Below, piece by piece: positions 24,727 to 33,246 of a stretch of 62,458 bases of DNA; the first letter of the stretch is position 1; every line of letters begins with the position of its first letter. This stretch comes from JALOAR01 sp041649415 (GTDB lineage: Bacteria > Patescibacteriota > Minisyncoccia > UBA6257 > Colwellbacteraceae). The stretch is taken from positions 1 to 62,458 of the forward strand of contig JBAZND010000003.1 in assembly GCA_041649415.1 (NCBI GenBank), given 5' to 3'. The notes beneath the pieces were generated by a model, which made no database searches, had not been told where the DNA came from, and was given only the letters and a program-made list of their open reading frames with translations. A program made the position numbers and the translations under genes.

Positions 24727-27423
24727 ATGCAAAAGGATTGGCATTCAATTTCACTTGAAGAGATTTTTTCCCAAACAGAAAGCAAGAAAGAAGGGCTTGC
24801 TACTTCTGAAGTAATCCAAAAATTAAAAGATTTTGGCCGCAATACTCTTCCGCAGGAAAAACCATATTCAAAAATAAAGCTGTTTTTGGGTCAATTCCAT
24901 AGTCCTCTGATGTATATTCTGCTCTTTACGGTTGTTATTTCGTTTCTCTTAAAACACTATTCGGATACGATATTTATCGCTATTGTGTTGCTTATCAACA
25001 CCTCTGTCGGATTTTATCAGGAAAATAAGGCCAATCAATCGCTTCTTGCCCTGAAGAAAATGGTAAAAATCAGAGCGAAAGTTTTGCGGGATAACTACGA
25101 AAAAGAAATAGACAGCGAGGAACTGGTTATCGGCGATATCGTGTTTTTGAATCGCGGCGATAAAGTGCCAGCTGACGGACGCATCATTGAATCGCGGAGA
25201 TTAAAGATTAACGAGGCAAGCCTCACGGGAGAATCTCAAGCAGTTGAGAAAAAAGCGGAAGATATTGTTTCGGAACCGACATCGCTCTCTGAAAGAGTAA
25301 ATTCCGTTTTTATGAGCACGATTGTCGAGGAGGGGCAGGCAAAGATGATAGTTGCTGCTACCGGGATTAACACAAAAATAGGCGAAGTCGTATCGCTTCT
25401 CAAAAGGACCAAGAAGCGTAAAACTCCGCTTCAGAAAAAGATTGTATATCTTTCAAGATGGGTTGGTGCATTTATTCTTTCCGTTATTGCAGTCGTTTTA
25501 ATCGAAGGATATTTTCTTGAAAAGAATTTTGCCGATGTTTTAGTAGCTTCTCTTGCGTTGGCGGTATCTGCTATCCCCGAAGGTCTTTTGCCAGCTATAA
25601 CCGTTATTATGGTTTTGGGGATGAGACGCATCTTCAAGCAACGTGGTCTTGTCAGAAAACTTGCTGCTACAGAAACATTGGGGAGCGTAACCGTTATCTG
25701 TACAGACAAGACAGGCACTCTCACCGAGGGGAAAATGCAAGTGAGCCATATTTTGACAAGCACAAAAGAACTAATGAGTGATAGCATTAACGGGCTTGCC
25801 AAAGATATAAATGTTAATGGTATTGAATCACATATTTCTGCGCTCAAAATAGCCACCTTAGCCAATGACGCTTTTATTGAAAATCCAGAAGAGGGTTTAC
25901 GGGAATGGATAGTGCGGGGCGGGCCAACAGAAAGGGCATTGCTTTTGGCGGGAATGCAGGCGGGTTTAAACAAGCACGAACTAGAAAAACAATATTCAGT
26001 ATTGGATAAAATCAGTTTTGAATCTGATTATAAATTTTCTGCCGCATATAATCGCAAAAACGATAAACAAAACACGCTTTATATTATTGGAGCGCCAGAG
26101 GAAGTCATAGCCCGTTGTGCTGACTTGGATATTGACGGAAAAAACGAGAAGCTAGGATCAGTTCAAGCGGATAAATTGATAAATAAATTAGAGGAACTAA
26201 CCCAAAAAGGCCTACGAGTTCTTGCCTGCGCCTATAGGGATTATGATAACGAAACAAAATATCAGAACCTTATTGAATTGGTTAATGGATTATCATTAGT
26301 CGGTTTCATTGCACTCAAAGATCCTCTTCGCCAAGATGCCAAAGAATCAATTTTGATTACCAAAAAAGCCGGCATTCGCACAGTCATCGTTACGGGAGAC
26401 CATAAACTTACCGCCAAAACCATTGCCGAAGAAATTGGTTTCGAAGTAAAAGCCGAAAACATAATTGAAGGCAAGGAATTGGAAACAATGAGTGAATTTG
26501 AATTAAAAGAGAGATCAAAATATATCTCTATCTACGCTCGCGTTTCGCCTCGCCATAAATTAAGGATTATTGACGCGCTGCAGGCTAACGGGGAAGTGGT
26601 TGCGATGATTGGTGATGGCGTTAACGATGCTCCAGCTCTTAAATCCGCCGATATTGGAATTGCTGTTGGCTCCGGTACTGATGTAGCGAAGGAAGTAGCC
26701 GATTTGGTATTGCTTGACGACAATTTAAAAACCGTGGTTAAGGCAATAGAGCAAGGAAGGGTAATTTTTGGAAATATTAGGAAAGTTTTTGTGTATCTAG
26801 TAGCGGACGATTTTTCAGAGCTTTTTTTATTTTTAGCAAGTATGGCAATGGGATTTCCACTTCCGTTATTGCCAGCTCAGATTCTTTGGATAAACCTTGT
26901 TGAGGATGGTCTTCCAGACATCGCCCTTACCACCGAACAAGAAACAAAAGGAGTAATGGATGAAAGACCAAGAGATCCCAAGGAACCGATATTAAATAAG
27001 CCGCTTAAAATCTGGATGTCCGCCATTTTCTTTATTACCGGCTTGGCGGCATTTCTGTCTTTTTTCTTATTTTGGAAATTGACCGGAGATTTAGACAAAA
27101 CGCGAACGATAGTCTTTATCCTAATGTGCGTTGATTCATTGGTTTTTGCCTTCTGTGTTCGCTCATTTAAAAGACCGATTTTCCGAAAAGACATATTTTC
27201 CAATCGCTATTTAATTGGAGCAGTGATCATATCGTTTATTTTGCTCATTGGGGCCATTTATTTGCCACCCTTACAAAAACTCCTAGTCACTCAACCTTTG
27301 TTATTGACGGAGTGGCTAATAATATTCGGTATTAGTTTTGTAGAAATTTTATTGATAGAATTTTTCAAAAAGAGAATTTTTACCAAAGATTATTCAATGA
27401 AAATCCGTGTTAAAGAAACTTAA
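24727..27423 (+). CDS. P-type cation ATPase (type II, Ca2+-like)
   Basis: This 898-residue pump has the N-terminal cation-ATPase domain, the actuator TGES, the TM4 motif IPEGLLPA (PEGL type), the phosphorylated Asp327 (DKTGTLTEG), the KDPLR hinge and MIGDGVNDAPALKSADIGIAV. About ten membrane segments are present, six at the C-terminal end. It fits the SERCA/PMCA-like type II branch, so export of Ca2+ or another cation is likely, but specificity cannot be fixed. tspO follows with its own promoter box. Confidence 0.9.
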   Translation: MQKDWHSISLEEIFSQTESKKEGLATSEVIQKLKDFGRNTLPQEKPYSKIKLFLGQFHSPLMYILLFTVVISFLLKHYSDTIFIAIVLLINTSVGFYQENKANQSLLALKKMVKIRAKVLRDNYEKEIDSEELVIGDIVFLNRGDKVPADGRIIESRRLKINEASLTGESQAVEKKAEDIVSEPTSLSERVNSVFMSTIVEEGQAKMIVAATGINTKIGEVVSLLKRTKKRKTPLQKKIVYLSRWVGAFILSVIAVVLIEGYFLEKNFADVLVASLALAVSAIPEGLLPAITVIMVLGMRRIFKQRGLVRKLAATETLGSVTVICTDKTGTLTEGKMQVSHILTSTKELMSDSINGLAKDINVNGIESHISALKIATLANDAFIENPEEGLREWIVRGGPTERALLLAGMQAGLNKHELEKQYSVLDKISFESDYKFSAAYNRKNDKQNTLYIIGAPEEVIARCADLDIDGKNEKLGSVQADKLINKLEELTQKGLRVLACAYRDYDNETKYQNLIELVNGLSLVGFIALKDPLRQDAKESILITKKAGIRTVIVTGDHKLTAKTIAEEIGFEVKAENIIEGKELETMSEFELKERSKYISIYARVSPRHKLRIIDALQANGEVVAMIGDGVNDAPALKSADIGIAVGSGTDVAKEVADLVLLDDNLKTVVKAIEQGRVIFGNIRKVFVYLVADDFSELFLFLASMAMGFPLPLLPAQILWINLVEDGLPDIALTTEQETKGVMDERPRDPKEPILNKPLKIWMSAIFFITGLAAFLSFFLFWKLTGDLDKTRTIVFILMCVDSLVFAFCVRSFKRPIFRKDIFSNRYLIGAVIISFILLIGAIYLPPLQKLLVTQPLLLTEWLIIFGISFVEILLIEFFKKRIFTKDYSMKIRVKET

Positions 27424-27430
27424 AAAATAA

Positions 27431-27436
27431 TATAAT
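27431..27436 (+). promoter_or_regulatory. -10 box giving a leaderless tspO mRNA
   Basis: TATAAT lies 7 nt before the ATG at 27444. No Shine-Dalgarno. Confidence 0.65.
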
Positions 27437-27443
27437 TATAAAC

Positions 27444-27914
27444 ATGAGTAACGCTTTAAAACTTATTGTCACTATTGTGATTTCCGAATTAGCCGGCATC
27501 ATCGGTTCAATATTTACAACCCCGTCTATCGCTAGCTGGTATGCCGATTTGGTTAAACCCGAGCTCGCCCCGCCAAACTGGATATTCGCTCCGGTATGGA
27601 CAACATTGTTTGCCCTCATGGGCATTGCGGCTTTTTTAATCTGGAAGAAAGGCCTAAATCACAGAAACGTGAAAATCGCACTTGGCATATTTATAAGCCA
27701 ACTTGTGCTGAATATGCTCTGGTCAATAATCTTTTTTGGCTTGCATTCTCCGATAGGAGCATTCATTGAAATTATATTTCTTTGGCTTGCCATTATTATT
27801 ACGATTGTCTCTTTCGCGAAAATTTCTCGAACAGCCGCTTGGTTACTTGTTCCCTATATCCTCTGGGTCAGCTTTGCCGGCTATTTGAACTTCATGATAT
27901 GGGTATTGAACTAA
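27444..27914 (+). CDS. tspO: TspO/MBR family membrane protein
   Basis: This 156-residue protein has the five-helix TspO layout and family signatures: WYADLVKPELAPPNWIFAPVWT, then ALMGIAAFLIWKKG, NMLWSIIFFGLHSP, and a C-terminal segment ILWVSFAGYLNFMIW. TspO proteins bind tetrapyrroles and affect stress responses. CPR bacteria generally lack porphyrin synthesis, so the ligand would be scavenged (inference). Confidence 0.93.
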   Translation: MSNALKLIVTIVISELAGIIGSIFTTPSIASWYADLVKPELAPPNWIFAPVWTTLFALMGIAAFLIWKKGLNHRNVKIALGIFISQLVLNMLWSIIFFGLHSPIGAFIEIIFLWLAIIITIVSFAKISRTAAWLLVPYILWVSFAGYLNFMIWVLN

Positions 27915-27930
27915 TCCTTTATGGACAATA

Positions 27931-27958
27931 GTTGTAAAACTGGACATCAGTTTACAAC
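27931..27958 (+). repeat. Hairpin downstream of tspO
   Basis: GTTGTAAAACTG pairs with CAGTTTACAAC around a GACAT loop. There is no T tract, so it is not a clear terminator. A free AGGAGG-like stretch (about 28015-28020) follows without a start codon. Confidence 0.5.
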
Positions 27959-28092
27959 GTGCAGCTTTAGTATTACTCTACCCATAGAATTTTTAAATCC
28001 GTAATTTTGTAAGAAGGAGGTCTTAACTCGACGGACGAATAGGTTAGTCGCGATACTCTCACCAAATTGATATTAAAAAGGAGGAAAAGAAA

Positions 28093-28425
28093 TTGGAAAT
28101 CGATTGGTTGAGCATGACCATAGGAATGATAATCCACGAGAAAGGACCCGATGCCGGCAAGCTGATAGACGAAGCTCTATGCAATGAGGAGAAATCCTGC
28201 TGTCCCGGAACGTCTCTGACGCTCGGTTTTGCAGCCAAATTGATGGGAAAGTCAGAAGAACTTCCGGCTCTGGTGAAGAAACTCAATGAGCTTAAGAGGT
28301 CCGAGAAGATACTCTGTGAAAGGAACGGCAATAAATGCTCCATTTGCGGTTCCTACTTCGGAGACGGGGACAGCGTCTGCGGAAACGGGCACGAAGAAGG
28401 AGCTATATATCTGATTCGGGTGTGA
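28093..28425 (+). CDS. Small zinc-ribbon protein (SD class), TTG start
   Basis: This 110-residue protein is of unknown function. The C-terminal metal site is C82-x2-C85-x10-C96-x3-H100, spaced as in the protein at 15621 and flanked by similar residues (C-x-R-x-x-x-x-K-C before it, EEGAIYL after it). The N-terminal part is helical. The start is TTG, supported by AGGAGG (28079-28084) 8 nt upstream. A terminator follows the gene. Confidence 0.72.
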   Translation: MEIDWLSMTIGMIIHEKGPDAGKLIDEALCNEEKSCCPGTSLTLGFAAKLMGKSEELPALVKKLNELKRSEKILCERNGNKCSICGSYFGDGDSVCGNGHEEGAIYLIRV

Positions 28426-28435
28426 ACCGAATACG

Positions 28436-28461
28436 AAAAACCGTCTTTAAAGGCGGTTTTT
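28436..28461 (+). terminator. Intrinsic terminator after zinc-ribbon gene 28093
   Basis: AAAAACCG pairs with CGGTTTTT across an inner CTTTAAAG palindrome, ending in a T run. Confidence 0.8.
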
Positions 28462-28490
28462 ATTAAGAACAAAATTACCATGTTTGATGT

Positions 28491-28496
28491 TATAAT
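28491..28496 (+). promoter_or_regulatory. -10 box of the VirB2-C39 gene
   Basis: TATAAT lies 11 nt before the ATG at 28508, predicting a leader of about 5 nt. Confidence 0.55.
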
Positions 28497-28507
28497 CAGC
28501 CATATAT

Positions 28508-29713
28508 ATGAATATTAACGAATGGTTTTCTCCAGGCGGGCCGGTACAAAACATCTTTCTCTACGCCTTAGGAATCGGAGCGATAATCGCACTGGGAGTT
28601 ATCATATTCGGAGCAATAAAGCATGTTACCTCCGGGGACAGTGAATCTAAACAAAAAGAAGCCAGGGCATGGATATTTGCTGCTGTAAAAGGATTGGCTG
28701 TTTTGGCAGGAGGCTTTGTCATTCTCTCAATTGCCAATCCGGGTCTCTTAGTTATAAATACCGCTCCCCTTGACCTTGTAACGGACATTCTTGCGGTTCC
28801 CCCTCCAGTGGATAGCGCCTTTATTTCAGGCGTTGATCCCGTTACGGGAGAGGCGATATTTGACAGGAACAAAGTTCAGATAGAAGGGAACAAAATAATC
28901 ATCAAAGAATTGCCGGAAGGGATGACAGTCAGTTCGGCTATCAGCGAGTTAAAAGCCCGTGTAAAAGACAATAATATTCAGGGAGTTGAATCAATCACGG
29001 ACGAATCCACTGGAGAGAATATTCAAATAGTTATTACTACCCAAAGCGGTTTTGACTCCACAGATGTTGCGAATAAACTTCTGGCTCCACAACAAACGGG
29101 CAGCATCGGCGGCGGAAGCACATCGGGCAAAATGGTTTATATCGCTCCTGTCCAATCTTTATTCCAAACGGACAGACGCTGGGTAAATAAAGAAATCGGT
29201 CCGGTGCCGAATTGTCCAAGCCAACACACATACGGCAGAAGAGGATGCGGACCGACATCTCTTGCTATGGTTGTTTTATACCTTACGGGAAATAAATACG
29301 TAACAGCGGATAATGCGGTTACGACCATGGGAGCGAAAATAGTTGAGAGAGGATATAAAAGATGCGCCGGCAGTGAACCAAGCGGTGTATACAAATCGGC
29401 CTTTACCGCCAAAGGCATACCTGCCAATTTCGGGCTTACATCTTATAACGTCAATAATCAAGCAGGTGCGAAAAAATGTTTTTCGGAGGGAGGAATCATG
29501 GTCGGATCAATGGTCAAATCCAACGACGATAAAAATGACGTAACATGGCATCCAAAATTTACGGATTACGCTCACTATATAGTGGTCAAGGGAATAGATG
29601 AAAATAAGAATCTGTTTTATATAAACGACCCAAACGGAGGGAGAGTTAAATCGTCGGAAATAGCGCATTTCTTTAAACGCAGTAACGTTAGGTGGTGTAT
29701 TAAAAGAAAATAA
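28508..29713 (+). CDS. VirB2-like membrane domain fused to a C39-type peptidase
   Basis: Residues 1-80 have two hydrophobic helices separated by a charged loop (HVTSGDSESKQKEARAW), like the VirB2/TrbC-type pilin domains of CPR secretion systems. A linker (about 85-215) with a small beta domain follows. Residues 216-401 are a papain-like C39_2 domain with Cys247 (GRRGCGPTS), His356 (YAHYIVV) and Asp374 (NDPNGG). C39 peptidases usually cleave double-glycine leaders or act as exported hydrolases. The orientation suggests the peptidase lies outside the membrane. Confidence 0.75.
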   Translation: MNINEWFSPGGPVQNIFLYALGIGAIIALGVIIFGAIKHVTSGDSESKQKEARAWIFAAVKGLAVLAGGFVILSIANPGLLVINTAPLDLVTDILAVPPPVDSAFISGVDPVTGEAIFDRNKVQIEGNKIIIKELPEGMTVSSAISELKARVKDNNIQGVESITDESTGENIQIVITTQSGFDSTDVANKLLAPQQTGSIGGGSTSGKMVYIAPVQSLFQTDRRWVNKEIGPVPNCPSQHTYGRRGCGPTSLAMVVLYLTGNKYVTADNAVTTMGAKIVERGYKRCAGSEPSGVYKSAFTAKGIPANFGLTSYNVNNQAGAKKCFSEGGIMVGSMVKSNDDKNDVTWHPKFTDYAHYIVVKGIDENKNLFYINDPNGGRVKSSEIAHFFKRSNVRWCIKRK

Positions 29714-29854
29714 AGTCATCATTTGCTTTAATCGCCAAAAACTAGTAGCTTGGTTTAAGCAACTCAAAATTTAATAAGGAGGATTTGACGAGGTAATCGT
29801 TTTGTGACACAGTGGCCGCATCTTTTAAAATAGAATGCTAGGAGGAATCATCCG

Positions 29855-30433
29855 ATGGATGAAAAGAAAAAAGCGCCTGCCTCGACTATTATCCTTATCG
29901 TTTTGGCATCTCTTCTCCTTCTTGTCGCTGTCGGGAACACAATCTGTTTTTTAAGCAGAAAAGTCTCGATAAACATCGAATCCGCCAACACAAGCGCAAA
30001 AATGAACGCCGCGGGAATAGAGATTGCCGGCTCGCTGTCTCCAGACGGCAAATTAGCTCCCGGCGTTTGGGATACGCCCAAACTGATGACTATCAAGAAC
30101 GTTGGTCTGCTGCCCGTGAGGTACAAGATTGTTGTTAAAACCGATACTGAATCAATTCCCGATTTTTCGGATGCAATTCTGGTTTGTGTTCGAAAGGCCA
30201 ACAACGGGACGGCAAAAAATGGCGATTGGCCGATAATCTATGAGGGGAAATTGAATAGTCTTCTCATTGATTCAGCCGAAATTACAGGGAATCTCGACTC
30301 TCGCTCCATACACTGTCTTGTTTGGGAATTTAAACTCGACGAGACCGTGGATAATATCTTCCAAAACGCCAGGACTTCATTCACTTACGAGTTTATCGTT
30401 GCACCGATAAACAATCTTGGATACTGGCAATAA
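29855..30433 (+). CDS. TasA-like membrane-anchored secreted protein
   Basis: This 192-residue protein has an N-terminal hydrophobic helix (12-34) and a beta-rich domain with the TasA/CalY-type stretch (MTIKNVGLLPVRYKI), which aligns in style with the two TasA-like proteins downstream. AGGAGG (29840-29845) is 9 nt before the ATG. A possible promoter is TTGTGA then TAAAAT upstream. A terminator follows, so it is its own unit at the head of the fibre gene cluster. Confidence 0.6.
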   Translation: MDEKKKAPASTIILIVLASLLLLVAVGNTICFLSRKVSINIESANTSAKMNAAGIEIAGSLSPDGKLAPGVWDTPKLMTIKNVGLLPVRYKIVVKTDTESIPDFSDAILVCVRKANNGTAKNGDWPIIYEGKLNSLLIDSAEITGNLDSRSIHCLVWEFKLDETVDNIFQNARTSFTYEFIVAPINNLGYWQ

Positions 30434-30439
30434 CAGCTT

Positions 30440-30464
30440 CCGCACCAATTGGTGCGGTTTTTTT
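30440..30464 (+). terminator. Intrinsic terminator after TasA-like gene 29855
   Basis: CCGCACC-AATT-GGTGCGG followed by seven T. Confidence 0.95.
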
Positions 30465-30478
30465 ATCATGAACACCCC

Positions 30479-30504
30479 TTGACGACTTTTTGCAGATATA
30501 TTAC
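30479..30504 (+). promoter_or_regulatory. Promoter-like motif shared by two tasA genes, copy 1
   Basis: TTGACG, 12 nt, TATATT, ACC, then TTCCC. The same order and spacing recur at 31379. The 12 nt spacing is short for a standard promoter, so the true -10 may be offset or the block may be an activator site. Confidence 0.45.
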
Positions 30505-30592
30505 CATTCCCCTTCGTTTGTCAGTTGCCTTAACAAATTTGCGGAAAGAAGAAGTTAGTCTTGCCACAAGAAATTCAGAGGAGGAAAAGATT

Positions 30593-31288
30593 TTGAAGAA
30601 CAAGAAAGCCTTTTTGGCCATTCTGATCGTGCTCGTCATGGTTTTCACCGTCGGCAGTATCGGCGTGGGCGCCAGCTATGTGGACTCGGGGAAGATCACC
30701 GGGAATTCATTTGAAGCCGGCTCGTTGGTCCTGCAGGTCGGGGAATCCGAATCTCTGCCTTTCGCTCTGTCGAATATCAAACCGGGCGATAACGGCGTAG
30801 GCGTCGTCACGCTGACGAATACCGGCAGCATCGCCGGTAAGCTGTCTATGGACTGGACAAAAACGATTGACGATGAAAACGGCATCCTCGCTCCCGAAGC
30901 TAAACAATATCCTAGACCCCTTGGCGGCCCCGGGCTGACAACGGGGGACTATGAAGGCAACGGCGGAGAATTGGATATTTTTCTGCAGTTTGCGCCGTAT
31001 GTCGATCTGAACAGCAATAGGGTATTTGACTCCGGAGATATTCAACTCGCCTATAATGGCCAGTTCACCGCCTATCCGGGCTATCGAAGCGGCAACCTGT
31101 ATTGGTCCGGCCTGAATTCCTATGGAGCTCGCTGGACAGACATAAAGATCCTCGCTGCGGGCGCGTCCGTCGATATCGTCATACCTTGGCGGTTCCCGAC
31201 GGAAACGACGGACAATAACTACCATCAAAATATGTCGATGACCGACAGCCTCGGCTTCGACGCGGAGTTCGTTCTCGCGCAGCCCTGA
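30593..31288 (+). CDS. TasA/CalY-family fibre protein 1
   Basis: From the TTG at 30593 this is a 231-residue secreted protein: signal peptide (about 1-28, ending GASYVDSG), then the TasA/camelysin pattern GNSFEAGSLVLQV and GVVTLTNTGSIAGKLSMDW, with beta-rich sequence to the end. In Bacillus such proteins form biofilm fibres and are cut by SipW, and a SipW-like peptidase is encoded at 32305. AGGAGG at 30579-30584 (8 nt spacing) sets the TTG start. Codon use is richer in CTG and GCC than core genes. Confidence 0.8.
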   Translation: MKNKKAFLAILIVLVMVFTVGSIGVGASYVDSGKITGNSFEAGSLVLQVGESESLPFALSNIKPGDNGVGVVTLTNTGSIAGKLSMDWTKTIDDENGILAPEAKQYPRPLGGPGLTTGDYEGNGGELDIFLQFAPYVDLNSNRVFDSGDIQLAYNGQFTAYPGYRSGNLYWSGLNSYGARWTDIKILAAGASVDIVIPWRFPTETTDNNYHQNMSMTDSLGFDAEFVLAQP

Positions 31289-31316
31289 TTCAAGGCCCCG
31301 GCAACTGATAAGACTT

Positions 31317-31363
31317 CTTCTTACCGCCTTCCCAAGACCCCTCCTTCACAAAGAGGGGTTTTT
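31317..31363 (+). terminator. Terminator module 1 (duplicated)
   Basis: ACCCCTC/GAGGGGT plus T run (31337-31363) is preceded by 20 bases identical to those before the second tasA terminator; 28 bases (31317-31344) match 32141-32168 exactly. Confidence 0.92.
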
Positions 31364-31378
31364 CATAATTTATACTTG

Positions 31379-31402
31379 TTGACAGACATCTAAATATATA
31401 TT
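31379..31402 (+). promoter_or_regulatory. Promoter-like motif shared by two tasA genes, copy 2
   Basis: TTGACA, 12 nt, TATATT, ACC, then TTCCC, as at 30479. Conservation of this block in noncoding DNA suggests shared regulation of the two fibre genes. Confidence 0.45.
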
Positions 31403-31500
31403 ACCCTTCCCGCTGGTTTGCTGGTTATTTAATAATGCAAATACGGGAGAAGAAGAAAATTTTGTCCTATAAAACAATACTTAAGAGGAGGAATAATATC

Positions 31501-32106
31501 TTGAAGAACGGCAAAAAGATCCTATTCGCCGGCCTACTCGCCGCCATAGTGATTATCGGGAGCATCGGCACGGCTGCAAGCTTCAGTGACATCGGCACCT
31601 CCATCGGCAACTATTTCCAGGCAGGCAGCTTGGATATCACCGTGAACGGCAAGCAGGATAACGTCGTGCTCTTCACGGTAGAAAACATGGGGCCGAACCA
31701 GATAAGCCACCTGGCATACAAGGTCAAGAACATTGGCAGCAAGCCGGGCTATCTGGACATTGAGAATATCAGCGTGGTGAACGAGGAGAACGGCCGCATA
31801 GACCCCGAAATCGCTGCCGGCGATACAACTGACGCCATAGGCGAACTCGGAGGATTGATTAACTTAAGACTCTTCGTCGACAATGATCGCAGTGGCTGGA
31901 TAAGCGCGGGTGATACAATGATATACGACGGCAGACTAAACAATCTACCATCACATTTCGAGCTGAACGAGCCCTTGGTCGCCGGCCAGGAATTAAGCAT
32001 CAGGCCTCTGATTGACTGGTGGTCCAGCTCTTCAGACGATCTCGCTCAAACCGACAAGGTTACGGTGAGCTTCGAATTCCAAATAGGCCAGACAACCGCG
32101 CAGTAA
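31501..32106 (+). CDS. TasA/CalY-family fibre protein 2
   Basis: From the TTG at 31501 this is a 201-residue secreted protein: signal peptide (KKILFAGLLAAIVIIGSIGTAASF), then GNYFQAGSLDITVNG and a CalY-type beta domain. It is a paralogue of 30593, sharing the N-terminal pattern, TTG start, Shine-Dalgarno (AGGAGG 31486-31491), promoter motif and terminator module, so the whole unit seems duplicated. It is the likely second fibre subunit or a nucleator. Confidence 0.8.
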   Translation: MKNGKKILFAGLLAAIVIIGSIGTAASFSDIGTSIGNYFQAGSLDITVNGKQDNVVLFTVENMGPNQISHLAYKVKNIGSKPGYLDIENISVVNEENGRIDPEIAAGDTTDAIGELGGLINLRLFVDNDRSGWISAGDTMIYDGRLNNLPSHFELNEPLVAGQELSIRPLIDWWSSSSDDLAQTDKVTVSFEFQIGQTTAQ

Positions 32107-32140
32107 TAACCGCCGGACCTAAATAGCCAGCAAATTTTTT

Positions 32141-32184
32141 CTTCTTACCGCCTTCCCAAGACCCCTCCATTAAAGAGGGGTTTT
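32141..32184 (+). terminator. Terminator module 2 (duplicated)
   Basis: ACCCCTC/GAGGGGT plus T run (32161-32184). Its first 28 bases (32141-32168) are identical to those at 31317-31344. Confidence 0.92.
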
Positions 32185-32194
32185 ACTTTATTAC

Positions 32195-32259
32195 TTGACA
32201 ACAACAGCTTTTTCTGATTAATCTAACCCGAACTCTGATAACTCGGAGTCGGGCCTTTT
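32195..32259 (+). promoter_or_regulatory. sipW promoter and attenuator-like leader
   Basis: TTGACA (32195-32200), 17 nt, then a weak TTAATC box. The leader then forms CCCGAACTC/GAGTCGGG (32227-32253) followed by CCTTTT, a terminator-like hairpin ahead of the gene and its AGGAGG. Attenuation of the peptidase operon is possible. Confidence 0.5.
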
Positions 32260-32304
32260 CCATAAAAATAAGATAGATAATTTTTTGAAGGAGGTTTTTA
32301 CACG

Positions 32305-33246
32305 GTGAGTCTAAAGAAAATTGCCCAAAACACACTCATCTTAATTGGTCTTCTCGGCCTGTTTTTCATTGCCATTGTGATGCCCCTCATTGGTTGGAAT
32401 TTCTGCCATGTCACAAGTGAAAGCATGGTTCCCACTCTGCGGCTCGGAGACGAATATCTCTGCGTCAAAACCGATATATCGGAAGTGAAAATTGGCGAGA
32501 TAATCGTTTTTCACTCTCTAAGCGACGACACCGCTCAAACGGTGCACAGAGCCATAAGCATCGAAAAGCGAGGGAGGGAAATCCTCATAACGACAAAAGG
32601 GGACGCGAATAAATCGCCGGACATGGACGTTGTTACCAAAGACAACTATATGGGCAAGGCCTACGGAAGAGTCCCTCTTATCGGGTTCATTTTTGGAAGC
32701 AAATTTGTTCTTATGGGTTTCTTGCTCATTCTAGGCATAGTGATGATTCTCTTTATTTTTCTGGAAAAAGAAAACCCGAGACAAACGCAGACCGAAATGT
32801 CCCCGAAAAAAACCGCGTTCATCATTCTCTTCATTCTCGGAATATGCGCGTGGTCCCTGATAAGCCGCGGCATAACCGAACAGAAAATGACGCTTATTGA
32901 AAACCCCGAAGGCAGATACATCGCAGAGAAAAAAGTGGTGTCTCTCCTACCCGTCGAAATCGTTCTTGATTCCGACGGGCGCTTATCAGACGATCAATTT
33001 ATCCTTATGCCGGGAGAAGAGAAGATAATCACGATAGAATCAGATAAGAACCAAGTCACGTTCAAAAGCGGTTCTTTCTTCCCAATACTCCCAATCGACG
33101 TCACTTACGCTCTCTTTAAATGGTCTCCCTATTCTGTGGCAGTCGCCATAACTGTTGAGATACTCGCAATTGGCACAATCGTTATTCTCGTAATGGTTCG
33201 TAAACCTTACCGGATGAAAAGAATCAAAAGGAGGAAAGTTGAATGA
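32305..33246 (+). CDS. SipW-type signal peptidase I (ER-like, Ser/His)
   Basis: This 313-residue peptidase has the catalytic Ser40 (TSESMVPTL) after one membrane helix. In place of the bacterial Lys it has His81 (TVHRAISI), with the Asp of TKGD (D100), the marks of the ER/archaeal type to which SipW belongs. SipW cuts TasA and related proteins. Extra C-terminal helices and a beta domain (about 200-313) make it longer than usual. GTG start with AGGAGG 10 nt upstream. It overlaps the next gene (ATGA). Confidence 0.85.
   Translation: MSLKKIAQNTLILIGLLGLFFIAIVMPLIGWNFCHVTSESMVPTLRLGDEYLCVKTDISEVKIGEIIVFHSLSDDTAQTVHRAISIEKRGREILITTKGDANKSPDMDVVTKDNYMGKAYGRVPLIGFIFGSKFVLMGFLLILGIVMILFIFLEKENPRQTQTEMSPKKTAFIILFILGICAWSLISRGITEQKMTLIENPEGRYIAEKKVVSLLPVEIVLDSDGRLSDDQFILMPGEEKIITIESDKNQVTFKSGSFFPILPIDVTYALFKWSPYSVAVAITVEILAIGTIVILVMVRKPYRMKRIKRRKVE

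Noticed and set aside
30449..30592. Longer N-terminus for TasA-like protein 1
   Set aside because: AGGAGG and the signal peptide point to the TTG at 30593; the extra residues overlap the promoter region.
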